Part shown: piece by piece, positions 40,761-51,581 of the stretch
How positions within the stretch are numbered: position 1 is the stretch's first letter
Layout: the number at the start of each line of letters is the position of its first letter
Source of the DNA: Chondrus crispus
Taxonomy: Eukaryota; Rhodophyta; Florideophyceae; Gigartinales; Gigartinaceae
Assembly: GCF_000350225.1 (NCBI RefSeq)
Contig: NW_005178495.1
Span: 144,295 to 208,294 of the forward strand
Direction of reading: 5' to 3'
DNA: 64,000 nucleotides
Position numbers and translations under genes: made by a program
The notes under the pieces: generated by a model
Seen by the model: the letters and a program-made list of their open reading frames with translations, nothing else
Database searches by the model: none
Told to the model about the DNA's origin: nothing

Positions 40761-42048
40761 TTACGCCTCACGGGCGCGGGGACGAGCTCGATAAGGCTGG
40801 CATCGAAACGGCTTGGCGCCGGGGGTGAGTTCGATGCGATGTTCTGTCGCTCGAACTTCGCCCAAGTTTCCATCCCACATTCCGGCGTATGGCGCGAGCA
40901 TGGTGCGAACCTGCCCTCGCACTTGCGCCGGCAGATGGTCGAGGGGAACCGTCTCCTGCGGAGGGGATGGATGTGCTTGGGGGAGGACTCCGCGAGGGGG
41001 CTTCTTGCCCTGTAGAGGGGGGCTCCCCTCGGAGAATTCCGCGGCTAGGACCGCGTCCAACGGCATCGCCGTGCGCACCATCGCCCGCGGATGGGGAGTG
41101 ACGAAGCCAACGACTTGGTTCTTCGACAACTTCTTGTTGGCGGACGAGAAGTTCGCCATGACGACCCTGAACTCTTGCAACGGGGTGATGTGCACCCCCC
41201 CGTCGGAGAGGGAGATCCGATGCTTCGCATATAACTGCGGGTTCGCCTCGAGGACCGAGAGTCCGGCCCGTCCACTTGTGACGTATACCCAGATCTGAGT
41301 GCTCGCCGGGATTTCCACGGGGCGAGACACCTTGAGCATTGGGGAAGTCCGCCCGGCTTTCGGGGCATACTCTTGCTCCGACGGGAGGGGGGGCCTTCGC
41401 GGCCCGAGACGCCGGTTTCCGGACGATGAGTATCTTAGTACCATCATCCAGTTCCACCTCCTTCCGTCGTGGGTAGATGGCTTCGACGAACTTGTCGTTA
41501 AAATCGTCCCCCAGTATCACGGGTGCGGCTAATCGTTCACAGACGATGAAGGTACACCTCATGGTGCGGTCACCTAACCGCACCACGAGGGGGATTTGTC
41601 TGCTCGTACGCAATTGTCTCCCATTGGCGTCTGCGATCGTCGGGATTTCACCCGGAATAATCAGCGCTTCCCATCCGGAGGGAAGCGTGTCGGCACGCAC
41701 GAAATTCGAGCCAGCTCCTGTATCCAATATTGTGAGCTGGTACACCATTTTCGACGGGGATAATGCAAGGTCTGCGTAGACCTTGTAATTCCGCCGAGAC
41801 AGCGCAAGCACTGTCTCGGGATGGCTAACACCCCTTGCAAGCTCGGGGGTGTTTCTCCGCCAAGGTCGGCGTAAGGTACCGAGCCGTTCGGCGTCGGGGT
41901 CTCCCTGGGATAGCCTAGTGTGTTTGCGGCCGAGTATCCGGTACTGCTTCTCCGTCTCGGGAGGTGTGGACGATTCCGTCTCCTTGGGGGCGAGATCCGG
42001 GGACGTGCCCGTGTCCACCTCAGCTGCTGCGGGCTGAGGTTCTCCTAG
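40761..42048 (-). pseudogene. pol: gypsy-2 protease and RT leader, reached by -1 frameshift
   Basis: It starts at the frameshift site with LGEPQPAAAEVDTG. Protease: YQLTILDTGAGSNFVR (intact D-T-G) and VILGDDFNDKFV. The frame then shifts near 41395 at a C7 run (GGCCCCCCCTCC), continuing as EQEYAPKAGRTSPMLKVSRPVEIPASTQIWVYVTS and HRIELTPGAKPFRCQPYRARP, the usual lead-in to RT, until TAA 40761. Confidence 0.8.
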
Positions 42049-44267
42049 TTTTTTGGAGGAGAAGAAGCTTCCCCGGGGGGCGGAAGGGCCCTCGTCCCGG
42101 TACCCGCACGCGGCGGCGGGCCGGCGACGGCTGCAGGGTTCATTTCCCAGTTCGCCTCGTAACTGAGAAGGGCGACGGCTCGGAGATACGCCTCCGGAGG
42201 CACTCGGCTCTTTTGGGCCGGGTTCAACTTCTCGTACTGGTGGGGTACGAGGGATACATCCTTCACCTTCATATCGCAGTCGGGGGAAATGTGGTCCCCG
42301 ACCCGATAACAGGTGAAGCAGATGATCTGCGGGGACTGGGGTCCTCGCAGATCCTTCTGGTAATTACGGGACGCTCTCCTGGGTGGAAGTCCGCGAAAGC
42401 CCACGGCGGGCTCTAGAGCGGGTTGATACGGCTTGCGCCGGTCGCCATAAAACAGCGAGTCTCCTTCGTTGAAGGAGGATTCTTCCGTCGGGAGAGAAGG
42501 AGTCCCCCCGACGAGGTCACCTTCTCTAGCGAGGTAGTTCGCGGCTCCCCGGGCCGTTTGAAAACTGGGAAGGGGGCCGTTCGACGTCGGCGGGGCGCCA
42601 TCCAGGGCAGCGAGAACCTGTTTAACCGGGCGGAGCTTCCCGAACTCCACGCGGCGTCCAGAAGCGTGCTGGGCTCGGAAAGCGTCGCCGTGCGAACGTG
42701 CGTGGGCGATGGTATCCTCAAACGAGGATCGCAGTCGATCCTCGCGAGCTTGCAACACTAGTGGCTTGATCGCGGGGGTGAGCTTCTCTATGAAGAGGGT
42801 CGTCCTCTCGTATGCCGAGTGCACGTCCCAGCACCTTCCCAGGGCGGTGTATATTCGAGTAGCGTACTCGGTTTCCAATTCGCCCGGCTCCTGGCGTAGC
42901 TCCCTCAATGCCGTCAGAGCCCGCTCGATCTCGAGGTTCGTCGCATACGTGCGTAACAGCCAATTGACGGCGGCTGCCCGGCTCGCGATCCCCTGAGATT
43001 TGCGGTGCAGTCCCCGCTGGGACTCATACGCTTCCTTAGCGGGCGGGGCCAGCAGATGGGGTAGGGCCATCAGCGCCATCGCCTCGGTCATATTGGCGTT
43101 GTCAAAATTTTCCTTGCAGGCAGCCAGGAAACTGATGACCCTGATGGGATCTACCCCGCTGAATTTGTACTCCTCCATGACCACGAGGAGGTACTGCACC
43201 CTCTTACGGGTGGTAGCGTATACCCCGTCGTCCAGGGTTGGGTCGGTATCCACGAGGCGGTAGGCTCGGTAGTTGCACACACCTCTGAACCGGTGGTTCG
43301 TCAGCTTCCACACAGAAACCTTTTTCTGTTTGGGGCCGAACGTCGGCGTTGGGGCCGTAAGTGAGTCTGACTCGGAATCAGTCTCCGAGTCAGAGGAGGA
43401 TGACGAGGACGGGCTCGAGTACCCTTCCGGAGGGTAACCATCCTTTTGTCCTTTGCGACGGTTCGCCTTCTGCTCTTTCCGACTGGGTTTGGACTTTTTT
43501 CGCCGTCCACTCCCCTCGTCGTTTCAGCTTCCCCCTTGATCGGGGTTCCCTCCCCGTAAATTCTGGGAAGGTAAATCACCTTCAAGGTGGATAGGTCCGG
43601 CGGAGGCTCCCTCGCGAGAGGCTCCAGCCGCGGTTTGCGACAACTGCGGATTGGCGGAGAATTGGGGAGCGGTCTCCATGGAGGGGACCAGTATCCCTGC
43701 GGCTTGCAGCGCTGGCATTGTCACGTTGGAAAAGAGCAGGCTCTTATTCAACGGGGGCAACCCCTCAGCGGGAGGGAGAGTAGCTAATCCGACTGAAGTC
43801 GGAGGGATCCCAGCAGCGGTGGCTGGAGTTTGCGTCACCGATCCGCCTTGCGGGCCAGGCGACGGATCGGGGCGGTGCGTCTTCAGGATGGTAATTTCTC
43901 GACGGAGGGTCTTGAGTTCTTCCGTCGTGGCAGTCTCCTTTTGCTTGCGCAGGATGGTAGCCTTCTTGGCGCTGGCAGCTATGTCCGCCTGCCAGGCCTT
44001 GGTGAGCACGCCTTCCAGGGCGGTTAAGCGATCGCGTTCTCGCGCGGCTTGTACCTCGGCTTGGGCCGCGATAGTTTCCTCAATAAAAGTCTTGAGGTTT
44101 TCTCGCAGCGCCGACGGTTGCGCTGCGAGCTTCTCCGCTACAGTAGTGAGCGTGAATCTTTCGGCTTCTCGGAGAGCATCGCGGCAACTCCGAGAGATCC
44201 ACGCCGCAACTGGCGCATGCACGTCTCGAGAACGGGTCTCACGGGATGATTCGGACCCGGATACCAT
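42045..44267 (-). pseudogene. gag: gypsy-2 Gag, one in-frame UGA
   Basis: The N-terminal 247 codons (coiled coil EETIAAQAEVQAARERDRLTALE, then Pro/Gly-rich) end at TGA 43524-43526. The same frame continues through a basic, Ser/Asp-rich linker to a capsid-like region (VWKLTNHRFRGV, VQYLLVVMEEYKFSGVDPIRVISFLAACKENFDNANMTEAMA) and one zinc knuckle, CFTCYRVGDHISPDC. That knuckle has 5 residues between the second Cys and His instead of 4. Ends at TAG 42045 after the slippery heptamer. Confidence 0.85.
42048..42054 (-). promoter_or_regulatory. Canonical -1 ribosomal frameshift heptamer A_AAA_AAC
   Basis: On the minus strand gag reads CCA AAA AAC UAG. The heptamer A AAA AAC lies directly before the gag stop, and a -1 slip enters the protease frame exactly (CUA GGA GAA CCU). 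The same heptamer drives gag-pro shifts in several retroviruses. No downstream pseudoknot was mapped. Confidence 0.85.
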
Positions 44268-44354
44268 AGCCTTGAGCTTGTCGAAACCTGTTGAAACAGA
44301 GAGAGAGCACCTAGGACCAAAAACGGTAAGGGATAAGGGACACTCCGTAGACTT

Positions 44355-44370
44355 CTAGGTCGGGAGACCA
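44355..44370 (-). other. gypsy-2 primer-binding site
   Basis: Three bases after the 5' LTR the minus strand reads TGGTCTCCCGACCTAG, starting with the expected TGG. tRNA not identified. Confidence 0.6.
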
Positions 44371-44373
44371 AAA

Positions 44374-44756
44374 TGTCGTGCACTGAGGGGGAAGGGTGGC
44401 ATCTCCCTCTGGCAGAGCGTGCGCGTTCGGGTGCGCGTGTAGGGGATTATCGGGAGACCACCCGTAAGGGACCGGTACGGGGCCGGGCGCGAAGCGCAGT
44501 TGGGAAAGTAAGGGAAAAAGTGGGGCAAGTAGAGCCCAGGAGGGCCGGAGCGGTAGGAACAGCTGTCGCGCGGAGAGCTGGGCATAGCGGGACGACGCGC
44601 GCGGTAGAGACAAGTGGGAATCCGGACGCAGATGGCTCGCAGGGTACCGTCGTAGGACGGGGACCGATGCCAGGCTACGACTCCGTTCCAGGAACCCGAG
44701 TTGTAGACCCAGAGCTTCGTGAGGTTTTACTTAGGGTCGGACGTCGGCTATATACT
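44374..44756 (-). repeat. gypsy-2 5' LTR, left part
   Basis: Starts TGTCGTGCACTG and stops at the Harbinger insertion; continues at 47983-48231. Confidence 0.95.
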
Positions 44757-44982
44757 GGGGGCATCCAGAAATTGCCACTCCAACACTGCGACACTTTTTG
44801 GCCAATCACAGGCCTCCGCTGGGCTGGAAATGTAGTGGGCGCCCCACCACTTCTGCTGAAGTGCAAGGACCCCCGAGGGGTCCTTGCACTCCGCCACTCT
44901 GCAATATGATAACATTTTGTGGGGAGTTGATCCCCTTCCTGCTCTCAGGATCAACACGGACGACCCAAAATTGCCCATATCC

Positions 44983-46214
44983 TATGATGGCCAGCCCAAA
45001 ACGCACACAAGCTCTCGAAGAACTCGCAGTGCTCGCAACAGCAGCAGCATCTGTTGCTGCTGTTTCCCTCACGTGGAGGGTTCTTTCGAAGGAGAAGGAT
45101 AAACGGGAGAAAACGAAGATCCCGAAAGCCCCCTCAGTATCGCCGAGCGGCATTGATCCGACCGGTTTACACCAGGCTGACAACGGCATGGAATCAAATT
45201 TTGTCATGCGGCATCGACGATGACTTTCTCCTCGCGACAAACTTCACAAAGGCCATCATTTTACAGCGTATTCTGCCATTCTGTGAGTCTGAGCGCGTTG
45301 GGTTCAATTTTGGGAGCCCATACAGAAACGGTGTAAAGACGAGAGGACGTAAGCCTTTCCTTAACAGCATTGATTTGCTCGGTCTGGCGTTATGGTACAT
45401 CAAAACAAAAGGAACAGTCTACAATATGTGCCCTTTTTTTAGAATTGTATCCTCCAGCGTAAGTGTATGGTTAGACTACAGCTTAGAGGTGCTGATGCGC
45501 GTTGTTCGCAAACAAGAGCGAACTGATTTTGCAATCCGCTGGCCTACATTTGCCGAAATGAAGCTTTCAGCAGCTCTTCTCGAAAACAATCGGCAGAATG
45601 GAGGCCTTCTCACTGGCGTGTTCGCTATAACGGACGGTGGCAGAATGCCCTGCGCTGACTACACGGACGCCAACCTTCAGAACGCGTACTATGAAGGGTT
45701 TACACAGTCTGTCGAGGTGACCAATTTGTTCGTCTTTAATTTTTTTGGTGAGCTCATACACGCTGCTATTAACTTTCCGGGAAGTTGGCATGATAACAAG
45801 CTGGCTATGGCATCGGGTTTATACTTCCCGAAATTGTCTGATGAAATGACGCCACCTGGCATGGCTATTTTGGGAGACACCGCCTTCGTAAACAACCTAA
45901 AAGCCACCAATGGAAAAGTTGTCCGTTCGCGTAAGGCAAATGAAACCAGCGACATTCCCGCATCCTCACACCTCGCGGCTGTAGACATCGTTTTACAACG
46001 CGTTATGCCAAGCGAGCGACAAAGCGCCGAGTGGGGTGTTCGTGCAGTGAAGGGTCCGTTCGCTCGCCTTAAAGTACCCTTGCCAGCGGATTCTAACAAA
46101 AGGATGCGACTTTTACTCATCTGCTTCCATCTTTTCAATTTGCGCGCTCGATTTGTTGGACTCAACCAAATCCGAACTACGTACAGTCGCACGCAGTTGC
46201 CGTTCCAACAGTAA
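44983..46214 (+). CDS. Harbinger transposase (DDE_Tnp_4 type)
   Basis: The core has FAITDGGRMPCADYTDANLQNAYYEG (first Asp), NFFGELIHAAINFPGSWHDNKLA (second Asp), ILGDTAFVNN, and SAEWGVRAVKGPFARLKVPLP (Glu with the conserved W/G context), all in the right order. The C-terminal part (45054-46214) is open. The likely N-terminus, MMASPKRTQALEELAVLATAAASVAAV from 44983, is in another frame that joins near 45130 at a run of five C; an indel or a small intron is needed. Catalytic residues look intact, so the enzyme may be only lightly damaged. Confidence 0.85.
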
Positions 46215-46249
46215 ACGTTTGAGTAGTTTGAGAAAGGACTGTGCAAAGT

Positions 46250-47802
46250 TTATTTCTGTTCCGTATCCTTTCTTACTGCGTTCTGAGCTACCATGTTTAA
46301 GACAGCCTTCATTTCATTCAGCATTTCATTCGTGGGCCGCATCGTTTCCTTAAATTCCTCACGCACCTGCTTGACCTCTTCCCGTACTCTTGTGACCTCC
46401 TCCTGAACGAGCCGCCGAATTGAATCCTCACTAGCTGCATTTTCAGCCGACCGGTTCGAATTAAATGATCGCGAAATGCTCCCGATGTGTTCGCTCAGCA
46501 TCCGACATGCTCGAGCATTTGCGAGTCGACTCTCGAAATTTTCGAGGGGGTCCCAAGGCCACCTTGCCCTGCCTTTCGTTTATTTTGCCGCACTCCGACA
46601 GTGCCCGACTCCTCCTCTGTTTCCCATCTGCCTCCGGCGTTCAACGAATTTTCCGAATCCGCGCAGTTTTCCAACTCGTCATCGTCCTCGCCTCCCAGTA
46701 CACGCGCAGCGCACTTGCTCTGAATTGCGCGTGCAATGTGTTTTGCTCTTCGAACCTGCTCGGGGCAGGACGGGTCTCCTGTTTTCTTTTTCGTGTTTGA
46801 TAACTTATCAAATTTGTTCTTGAGAGACTCGGCATCTCTAATGGGGCGGCCATTGGATTCGGCCCACTCACCAAAGCGGTTTCCAACGATGGCCCAATGG
46901 TTGGAGCCTAACAGCTCTACTTCTGCGGTAATGGAGAGGAGAGCGTCAACATCCTCGGATGAGTAGTTGGGCACACCAGCGCGGGACTTTGGCTTGGTAG
47001 TGCGATGCGAAGTGTTTTTCCTTGTCTCATTCGTCGGATTTGTAGTCGGTGCAGTCGGGCGTGCGGTTGGTATTTCGGGCATCCGGATCGGTGCTGGTGT
47101 GGCATTTGTCGGGGTAGCGGCTCGTACTGCATGCGTCAGGATTGTGGGGATTGTTGAGGCATGCGTCGGGTGTGAGGGTGTGATTGCGGCATGAGTCAGG
47201 TGTGTGCGCGTTTGTGCGGCATGCGTCAGGTGTGTGCTGGTTGGTGCGGCATGCGTCGAGGGTGGGGGGGTTGGTGAGGCATGAGTCGAGGGTTGGAGGG
47301 TTGGTGCAGCATGCGTCAAGGTTGGGGGGGTTGGTGCGGCGTGTACAAGGATCGAGGATGGTGTGACATGCTCGGGAGGGGGGTCCGTGCGGCATTCGTT
47401 GGAATGAGAGTTGGTGAGGCATGTGCAAGGGTGAGGTTTGATGTCGCACGTGTCGAGGTATGGATTGGTGGGACATCCGTAGGGATTGGGGCTAGTGCGA
47501 CCTTCTCGGGGGTAGGGGGTTGGTGCGGCATTCGTCGGGGCGCGGGCTGGTGCGGCATGCTTTGAGGTGGCAAACCGTGTGCAGAATGTTGGCGGCGGGG
47601 TGGATGTGGCATGTGTGGGTCACGAGAGTCCCGTGGCTGCGGTTGGTGTGACTGGGTTGGGCGTGGCGGGGGTCGGGGGCGGGGCTACAACGTGTAGATA
47701 TTGATCGACGAGGTCAAGGATGACCTCGGCACCAGATGGGACTTGACGGGAAGCCATGGGCGTGAACGACGTCGCAATAATTGGGAGAAGAGGGGTGTTT
47801 GG
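46250..47802 (-). CDS. Harbinger Myb/SANT-like DNA-binding protein with tandem Thr/His/Pro repeats
   Basis: The SANT/trihelix region reads YSSEDVDALLSITAEVELLG then NHWAIVGNRFGEWAESNGRPIRDAESLKNKFDKLSN, the ORF1 partner of PIF/Harbinger transposases that binds the element ends and brings transposase into the nucleus. A C-terminal coiled coil (EEVTRVREEVKQVREEFKETM) ends at 46250 in an overlapping frame. Upstream, 47130-47620 encodes at least eight units of a THAAPT-x-x-x-T type repeat of about 10-15 residues. The start is probably MPNTPLLPI at about 47802; TGA near 47620 breaks the simple frame, so an intron or nonsense mutation lies there. Confidence 0.7.
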
Positions 47803-47982
47803 CATGATGTTGGCATGTGTTGAAGTCAAGGAAAGCGAGAAGGCGGGGAAATGGTGTAAGACGGAATACGGCAGCCGCGCTCAGGTTTGGCGGGCTGAGT
47901 AGCGCAGTGGTGGCATAGTTGCATTTTTCGACATTTATCATACTGTGTTGGAGTGATGGAGTGGCAATTTCTGGATGCACCC

Positions 47983-48231
47983 ACTAGCCGACGTCGGAGC
48001 TATAATTAATTAAACTAAAAATACTAAATTGAACGACTGCGGCAATTTTTCCGGAGAAACTCCTCTTGGGGAGGTATGACAACCATTACACGTGAAGAAT
48101 GACACCTGGACACAGGGGCCTTGATGCCCGGTTACACGTGGCGTGAGGTACACGTGTGCACCGGAGGGGAAGCCGCGCTGGCCGGGGACAGGTGTCCCGA
48201 ATGAGAAGATGAGGGGTGTCAGTGCACTACA
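47983..48231 (-). repeat. gypsy-2 5' LTR, right part
   Basis: Continues the LTR after the Harbinger element, begins with the duplicated ACT and ends GTGCACTACA before the ATAGC target duplication. Confidence 0.95.
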
Positions 48232-48236
48232 ATAGC

Positions 48237-49250
48237 TGTGACACCATTGTCTGCATACCCTATCGCTGCTTTTGTAGGTGCAAATAAGGAAGCCAAAACG
48301 GGAGCAACGGTTTCTTTCTTCTCGCACTTGTACTTCTTGGCAAATTCCCAGTCCGTTTCTTCTGCACATTCGTATAGGTACTCATGCGTAGAAACTTCTT
48401 TCAAGTGGTGAAATTGCATAGCAGTGAAATACCTAAAGGCGTAATCTTGTTCCTTGGTCCCCTTCCAAGCTGTAGGATCCGCATGCTTCAACTCCATCGC
48501 GGCGTTTCGGTGTCCCCGGAATGTATCGCTCTGTGGCGTAGGTGCAAGGCCGCTGTCGCTCTCAGCGAGAACCGGAAAGGTTCCACTTGATTCTTCAAAG
48601 AGAACGTACGGGGAAATCATTGACTCGCAGCTCTCGAGGCCTATCTTCTTCGCCAAGGATTTCCACGCCTTTACAATGAGTTGAACGGCGAAACCCAGAC
48701 GATTTCCGCAGATATAGCTTATCCGAAACGGACTCGAATTCTTGTTCCGGCGTTTCCGTTCTCTCTGAATGTAGTCCACAGCAACTTTCAAGCGGTGAAT
48801 GTAGATAAAACCTCGAATGTGTCTTGGAGGCTTGGTAGTGAAGTAAGACATAGACGAACTTGGCACAGCATATCTGTTGCCCTTGGCTGCAATATTCTTG
48901 CTCCCAACTACTAACGAGGGGTGATCTTACCCGTCGCGAAGAGCATCTCGAAAAGTTGGAAAATTCGAAAGTCTTTCTCCCCGTACATGACAAAGGAAAC
49001 TGCAGATTTGAAGATTTGCTTCACCTGTTCTGTGCCGAGCTCTCCGAGAATTGGTGGTCCGTCGTTGAATAAAGATCGAAAATTTCCGGGATCTCTTCGC
49101 TGCCTATTTTTGTTCAGCAGTACTGCCTTTAGTGCTTTGACCGCGCTGTCATCATCTTACTTGTGTACTCAGCGCAGTACATCAGACGTCTTGGATTCGC
49201 GAAGGTTGAAATTTGATCAGAATTTCTCGTTTCTCAGAATGTGAAACAAG
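48237..49250 (-). CDS. Unrecognised protein of the composite locus, split by gypsy-2
   Basis: The minus strand reads AVKALKAVLLNKNRQRRDPGNFRSLFNDGPPILGELGTEQ, MYGEKDFRIFQLFEMLRDG, then a donor GTAAG near 48930 and, after a short intron, HIRGFIYIHRLKVAVDYIQRERKRR, GFAVQLIVKAWKSLAKKIG, DYAFRYFTAMQFHHLKEVSTHEYLYECAEE, TKAAIGYADNGVTAI. There gypsy-2 interrupts it, and the last codons resume at 31971-31875 (VDSMGNYEDTV, SQDEDEEWVIKE, TAA). No known domain. It is followed 15 bp later by the methyltransferase/SET gene on the same strand, so the two may form one unit. Confidence 0.5.
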
Positions 49251-49372
49251 TCAGTGAGACATAACTGGGCGAAGCGGACAGGAGCGGAAGTCATTATTCG
49301 CTGGTGATTATTTTCCGAAGTGAAGTCAGACGGGTAAGGACTGGATGGGCTGTTAGAGACGGCGTAGTGTAG

Positions 49373-50399
49373 CATATCCCCTTCCCGGAAATAGATTTAG
49401 ATTAGATTTGTAACTGTAGAGCCCGAGCTCTACAGTACTGCAGCATAATTGCGTACCACGACCACCCCGGGGAGGTGTGAACCGGACGGAAGAGCGGGTG
49501 CTACTGTAGCCACCGGGCTTACACGCGCCCGTCGCGGAGTACAGTAGTACTGCGCGGGTCACACGTGCTACAACCGCTGGCGTGGCCACGAGCACACGTG
49601 TGTAATCCGTACGGTTATAAGTAGTAGTTAGTAGTTAATGGCACAAATTTATTAATTGTGTACAGTAGCTGGTATACAGTAAGTAACAGCTACTGTAGCG
49701 GGACAGGTGTCCTGGCGTCCCACTTATGGGTTAAGACCGGGGGCACCTGCCCCGTCCCAGTAAAGAGGAGGCAGACTCGCCTCCCATCCCTTTACGGCTA
49801 AGTGCTAACACCGTTCCGGTTTTCTTTTAGCTCGGGCTTCTAACCTGTGACCGGCCGTCCAGTTCTAACACCACCGTCCGGCTGCGCGTCACCAGTCACG
49901 TGAGCCTTCCCTCTTTTCGAGTCCTTCCGTATGGTTTTTATCCGCGCGTGGGTAACCCAGCGTCGCGCGCTCCCTCACCTCTAACCCCCCTCGTTCCGAG
50001 TGGTCGGGACGAAGGTATTTATACCACAAGTACCTCAGTGCGCGCGCACACGTGTACCCCACGTGTAAGGGGGCGCGCGCACACACGTGTACGACACGTG
50101 TGCTGCCAGCCCCGACGGCTGACAGCGCTACAGCGCAGGCCGACCTGCCCTACTGTAATGTTATGATAGGTTACTCTGTATATTAAATATGAGCGGACCG
50201 CCGGCGGTGGAAGACGACAACCGCGGACTTCTCAAGGATCCTCCACCTTGGTCCGCCCGCTTACTCTCAAGTACTTTTGTTAGGTACCTAAGAGTAGCAC
50301 CGGGCGCGGGTTGAGGAGGCGCGCAGCACGCCCACGAGCCGGCTCCGCCTCTGCCCGTCGGTACTGGATCGTCACCCAGTACTGCTCCAGGGCGTCGAA
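49373..50399 (+). repeat. LTR-like insertion (palindrome-rich family), composite
   Basis: Starts TGTAGCATA as at 24847. CGTAG stands on both sides (49368-49372 and about 50395-50399). It holds CTGTAGAGC/GCTCTACAG, CACACGTGT/ACACGTGTG, and GCCAGCCCCGACGGCTGACAGC hairpins, a TGTATATTAAATATGAG box near 50177 and the shared GTCGGTACTGGATCGTC end. Two LTR-like segments (49373-49640, 50030-50399) may have been fused. Confidence 0.55.
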
Positions 50400-50409
50400 C
50401 CGTAGAAAC

Positions 50410-50940
50410 AATACACGGGAACGACAAGTCCATCACTCCCGTCAGCGGCGATTCGAGGCACCCGCAAAGAAGTAATTCGAGTAGCAGTTCTGTCCTCTCG
50501 TTCAAAACTCGCAATAGACACAGTCAGTTTCTAACAAAAACTGACTGCGAAGAGATATTGAAGCAACCTCATACTTTCATTTCTTCTAATGCTCTTCTAT
50601 GGTTCACGTCTTCTGTGGGGCTCAGCAAGTACGATCCGGCCAAGTATTATTTATTCGATCTCATCTATCTTTCAAGTGCATACAGGTGCGTCCAAGGTGG
50701 ACCTTCTGTGCTCCTAGGCTACTCTATGAGTCGGAAGACGGCAGAAGCAGTTCTCAAAAAGGATGTCGTTGTCTACGTGCCACTTCACTTTCGAGAGCAC
50801 TTCTCCCTGGTCGTCATCGAGGGTCTTTCTCGCTTTTTGTCATGCGTCGAGAGGGAGGCCTGTGAACGCTCTCTTCTGAAAGCTATCAAAGCTTGTCATT
50901 ATGACTGCTTTTCTCTGTACATAACACATAAGATTGGCCC
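50410..50940 (+). pseudogene. C48/Ulp1-like protease, truncated copy A
   Basis: Nearly identical to 52060-52560: NDKSITP, FISSNALLWFTSSVGLSKYDPAKYYLFDLIYLSSAYRC, VPLHFREHFSLVVI, KAIKACHYD. After the catalytic Asp the reading passes into the duplicated segment and the catalytic Cys half is missing. Confidence 0.75.
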
Positions 50941-51581
50941 GCCCACGTGCGCGTCCCCTTCCCATCCCACTCTTCCACAGCGCTACCCAGTCCTGCTTCC
51001 CGACTGCACTAGCTGGTTGTGTTTCCTGCCTTCCTGCCCATGCAGTGCCTCAAGAACTGTGTTTACACCCCTTCGCGGATGGGGTGTCTATGCTACAAGA
51101 AACACTGAGAAGCCAGCGCTTGGGGCTGAGTGGTTTACAAATTTTCCGGACAAATTTCGGGCCCGATTGCGCAAGTGGCCGTCTGAGAGTGGCAATGTCT
51201 ATAGCGGCCACTATGAAAACTTTCTCTGTACATGCCGTGCTGGGTGTTGAGATAACAAACGGTGAACCCGCGGGAGCTGACGCCCATATGAGGGCCTTGG
51301 CTGCGTAGCCATGACCATCTGAGTGCCGGGCCCCTTTGTGACACGTGGTCAGATTCTGGCCCAGGAGTTTGTTGAAATAGTCAGCCTGCCCAAGGGACAG
51401 CAAGAAGCGATCGCCTACGGCTCGTTGGACAACAAATTTCGGCGGCAAAATTTTCAGGCCCTGATTTTACTGTCAGGTTATGGGCCCATATTTACACTAC
51501 TATTTGTGAGTCCCATTCTCATCAGGTGCGCTTGGGTGCCATAATGCTTGTTTTTTGTATCACACTTGGGAAGGGATCTGG
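50899..51581. repeat. Segmental duplication, copy 1
   Basis: About 680 bp, nearly identical to 55785-56458 from TCATTATGACTGCTTTTCTCT to TTTTTTGTATCACACTTGGG then AAGG. Its first 40 bp resemble the protease gene at 52535, so the duplicated unit carries a piece of that gene. Contains hairpin ACACCCC/GGGGTGT. No recognisable protein. Confidence 0.85.

Larger units (their letters stand above)
44757..47982 (+). mobile_element. PIF/Harbinger transposon inside the gypsy-2 LTR
   Basis: Terminal inverted repeats GGG(G/T)GCATCCAGAAATTG and CCACTCC at both ends, within a roughly 25-30 bp match. A perfect 3-bp duplication ACT (44754-44756, 47983-47985), confirmed by the empty site CTATATACTAGCC in the 3' LTR, shows precise insertion. 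Two convergent genes: transposase (plus) and Myb/SANT protein (minus). Confidence 0.96.
31977..48231 (-). mobile_element. gypsy-2: Ty3/gypsy chromovirus with nested insertions
   Basis: LTRs begin TGT(T/C)GTGCACTGAGGGGG and end GTGCACTACA. A perfect ATAGC duplication flanks the element (31972-31976, 48232-48236). Order in transcription direction (minus): 5' LTR split by a Harbinger element, gag, protease, RT-RNase H, integrase with chromodomain, antisense accessory ORF, 3' LTR. Coding frames carry several stops and indels; an LTR-like insertion lies in the integrase C-terminus (about 37464-38030). It is inserted in the minus-strand gene whose halves are 48237-49250 and 31875-31971. Confidence 0.95.

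Noticed and set aside
50934-51308. ORFs in the segmental duplication (both copies) as a conserved gene
   Set aside because: Their identity follows from recent DNA duplication; several frames are equally open and none has a domain.
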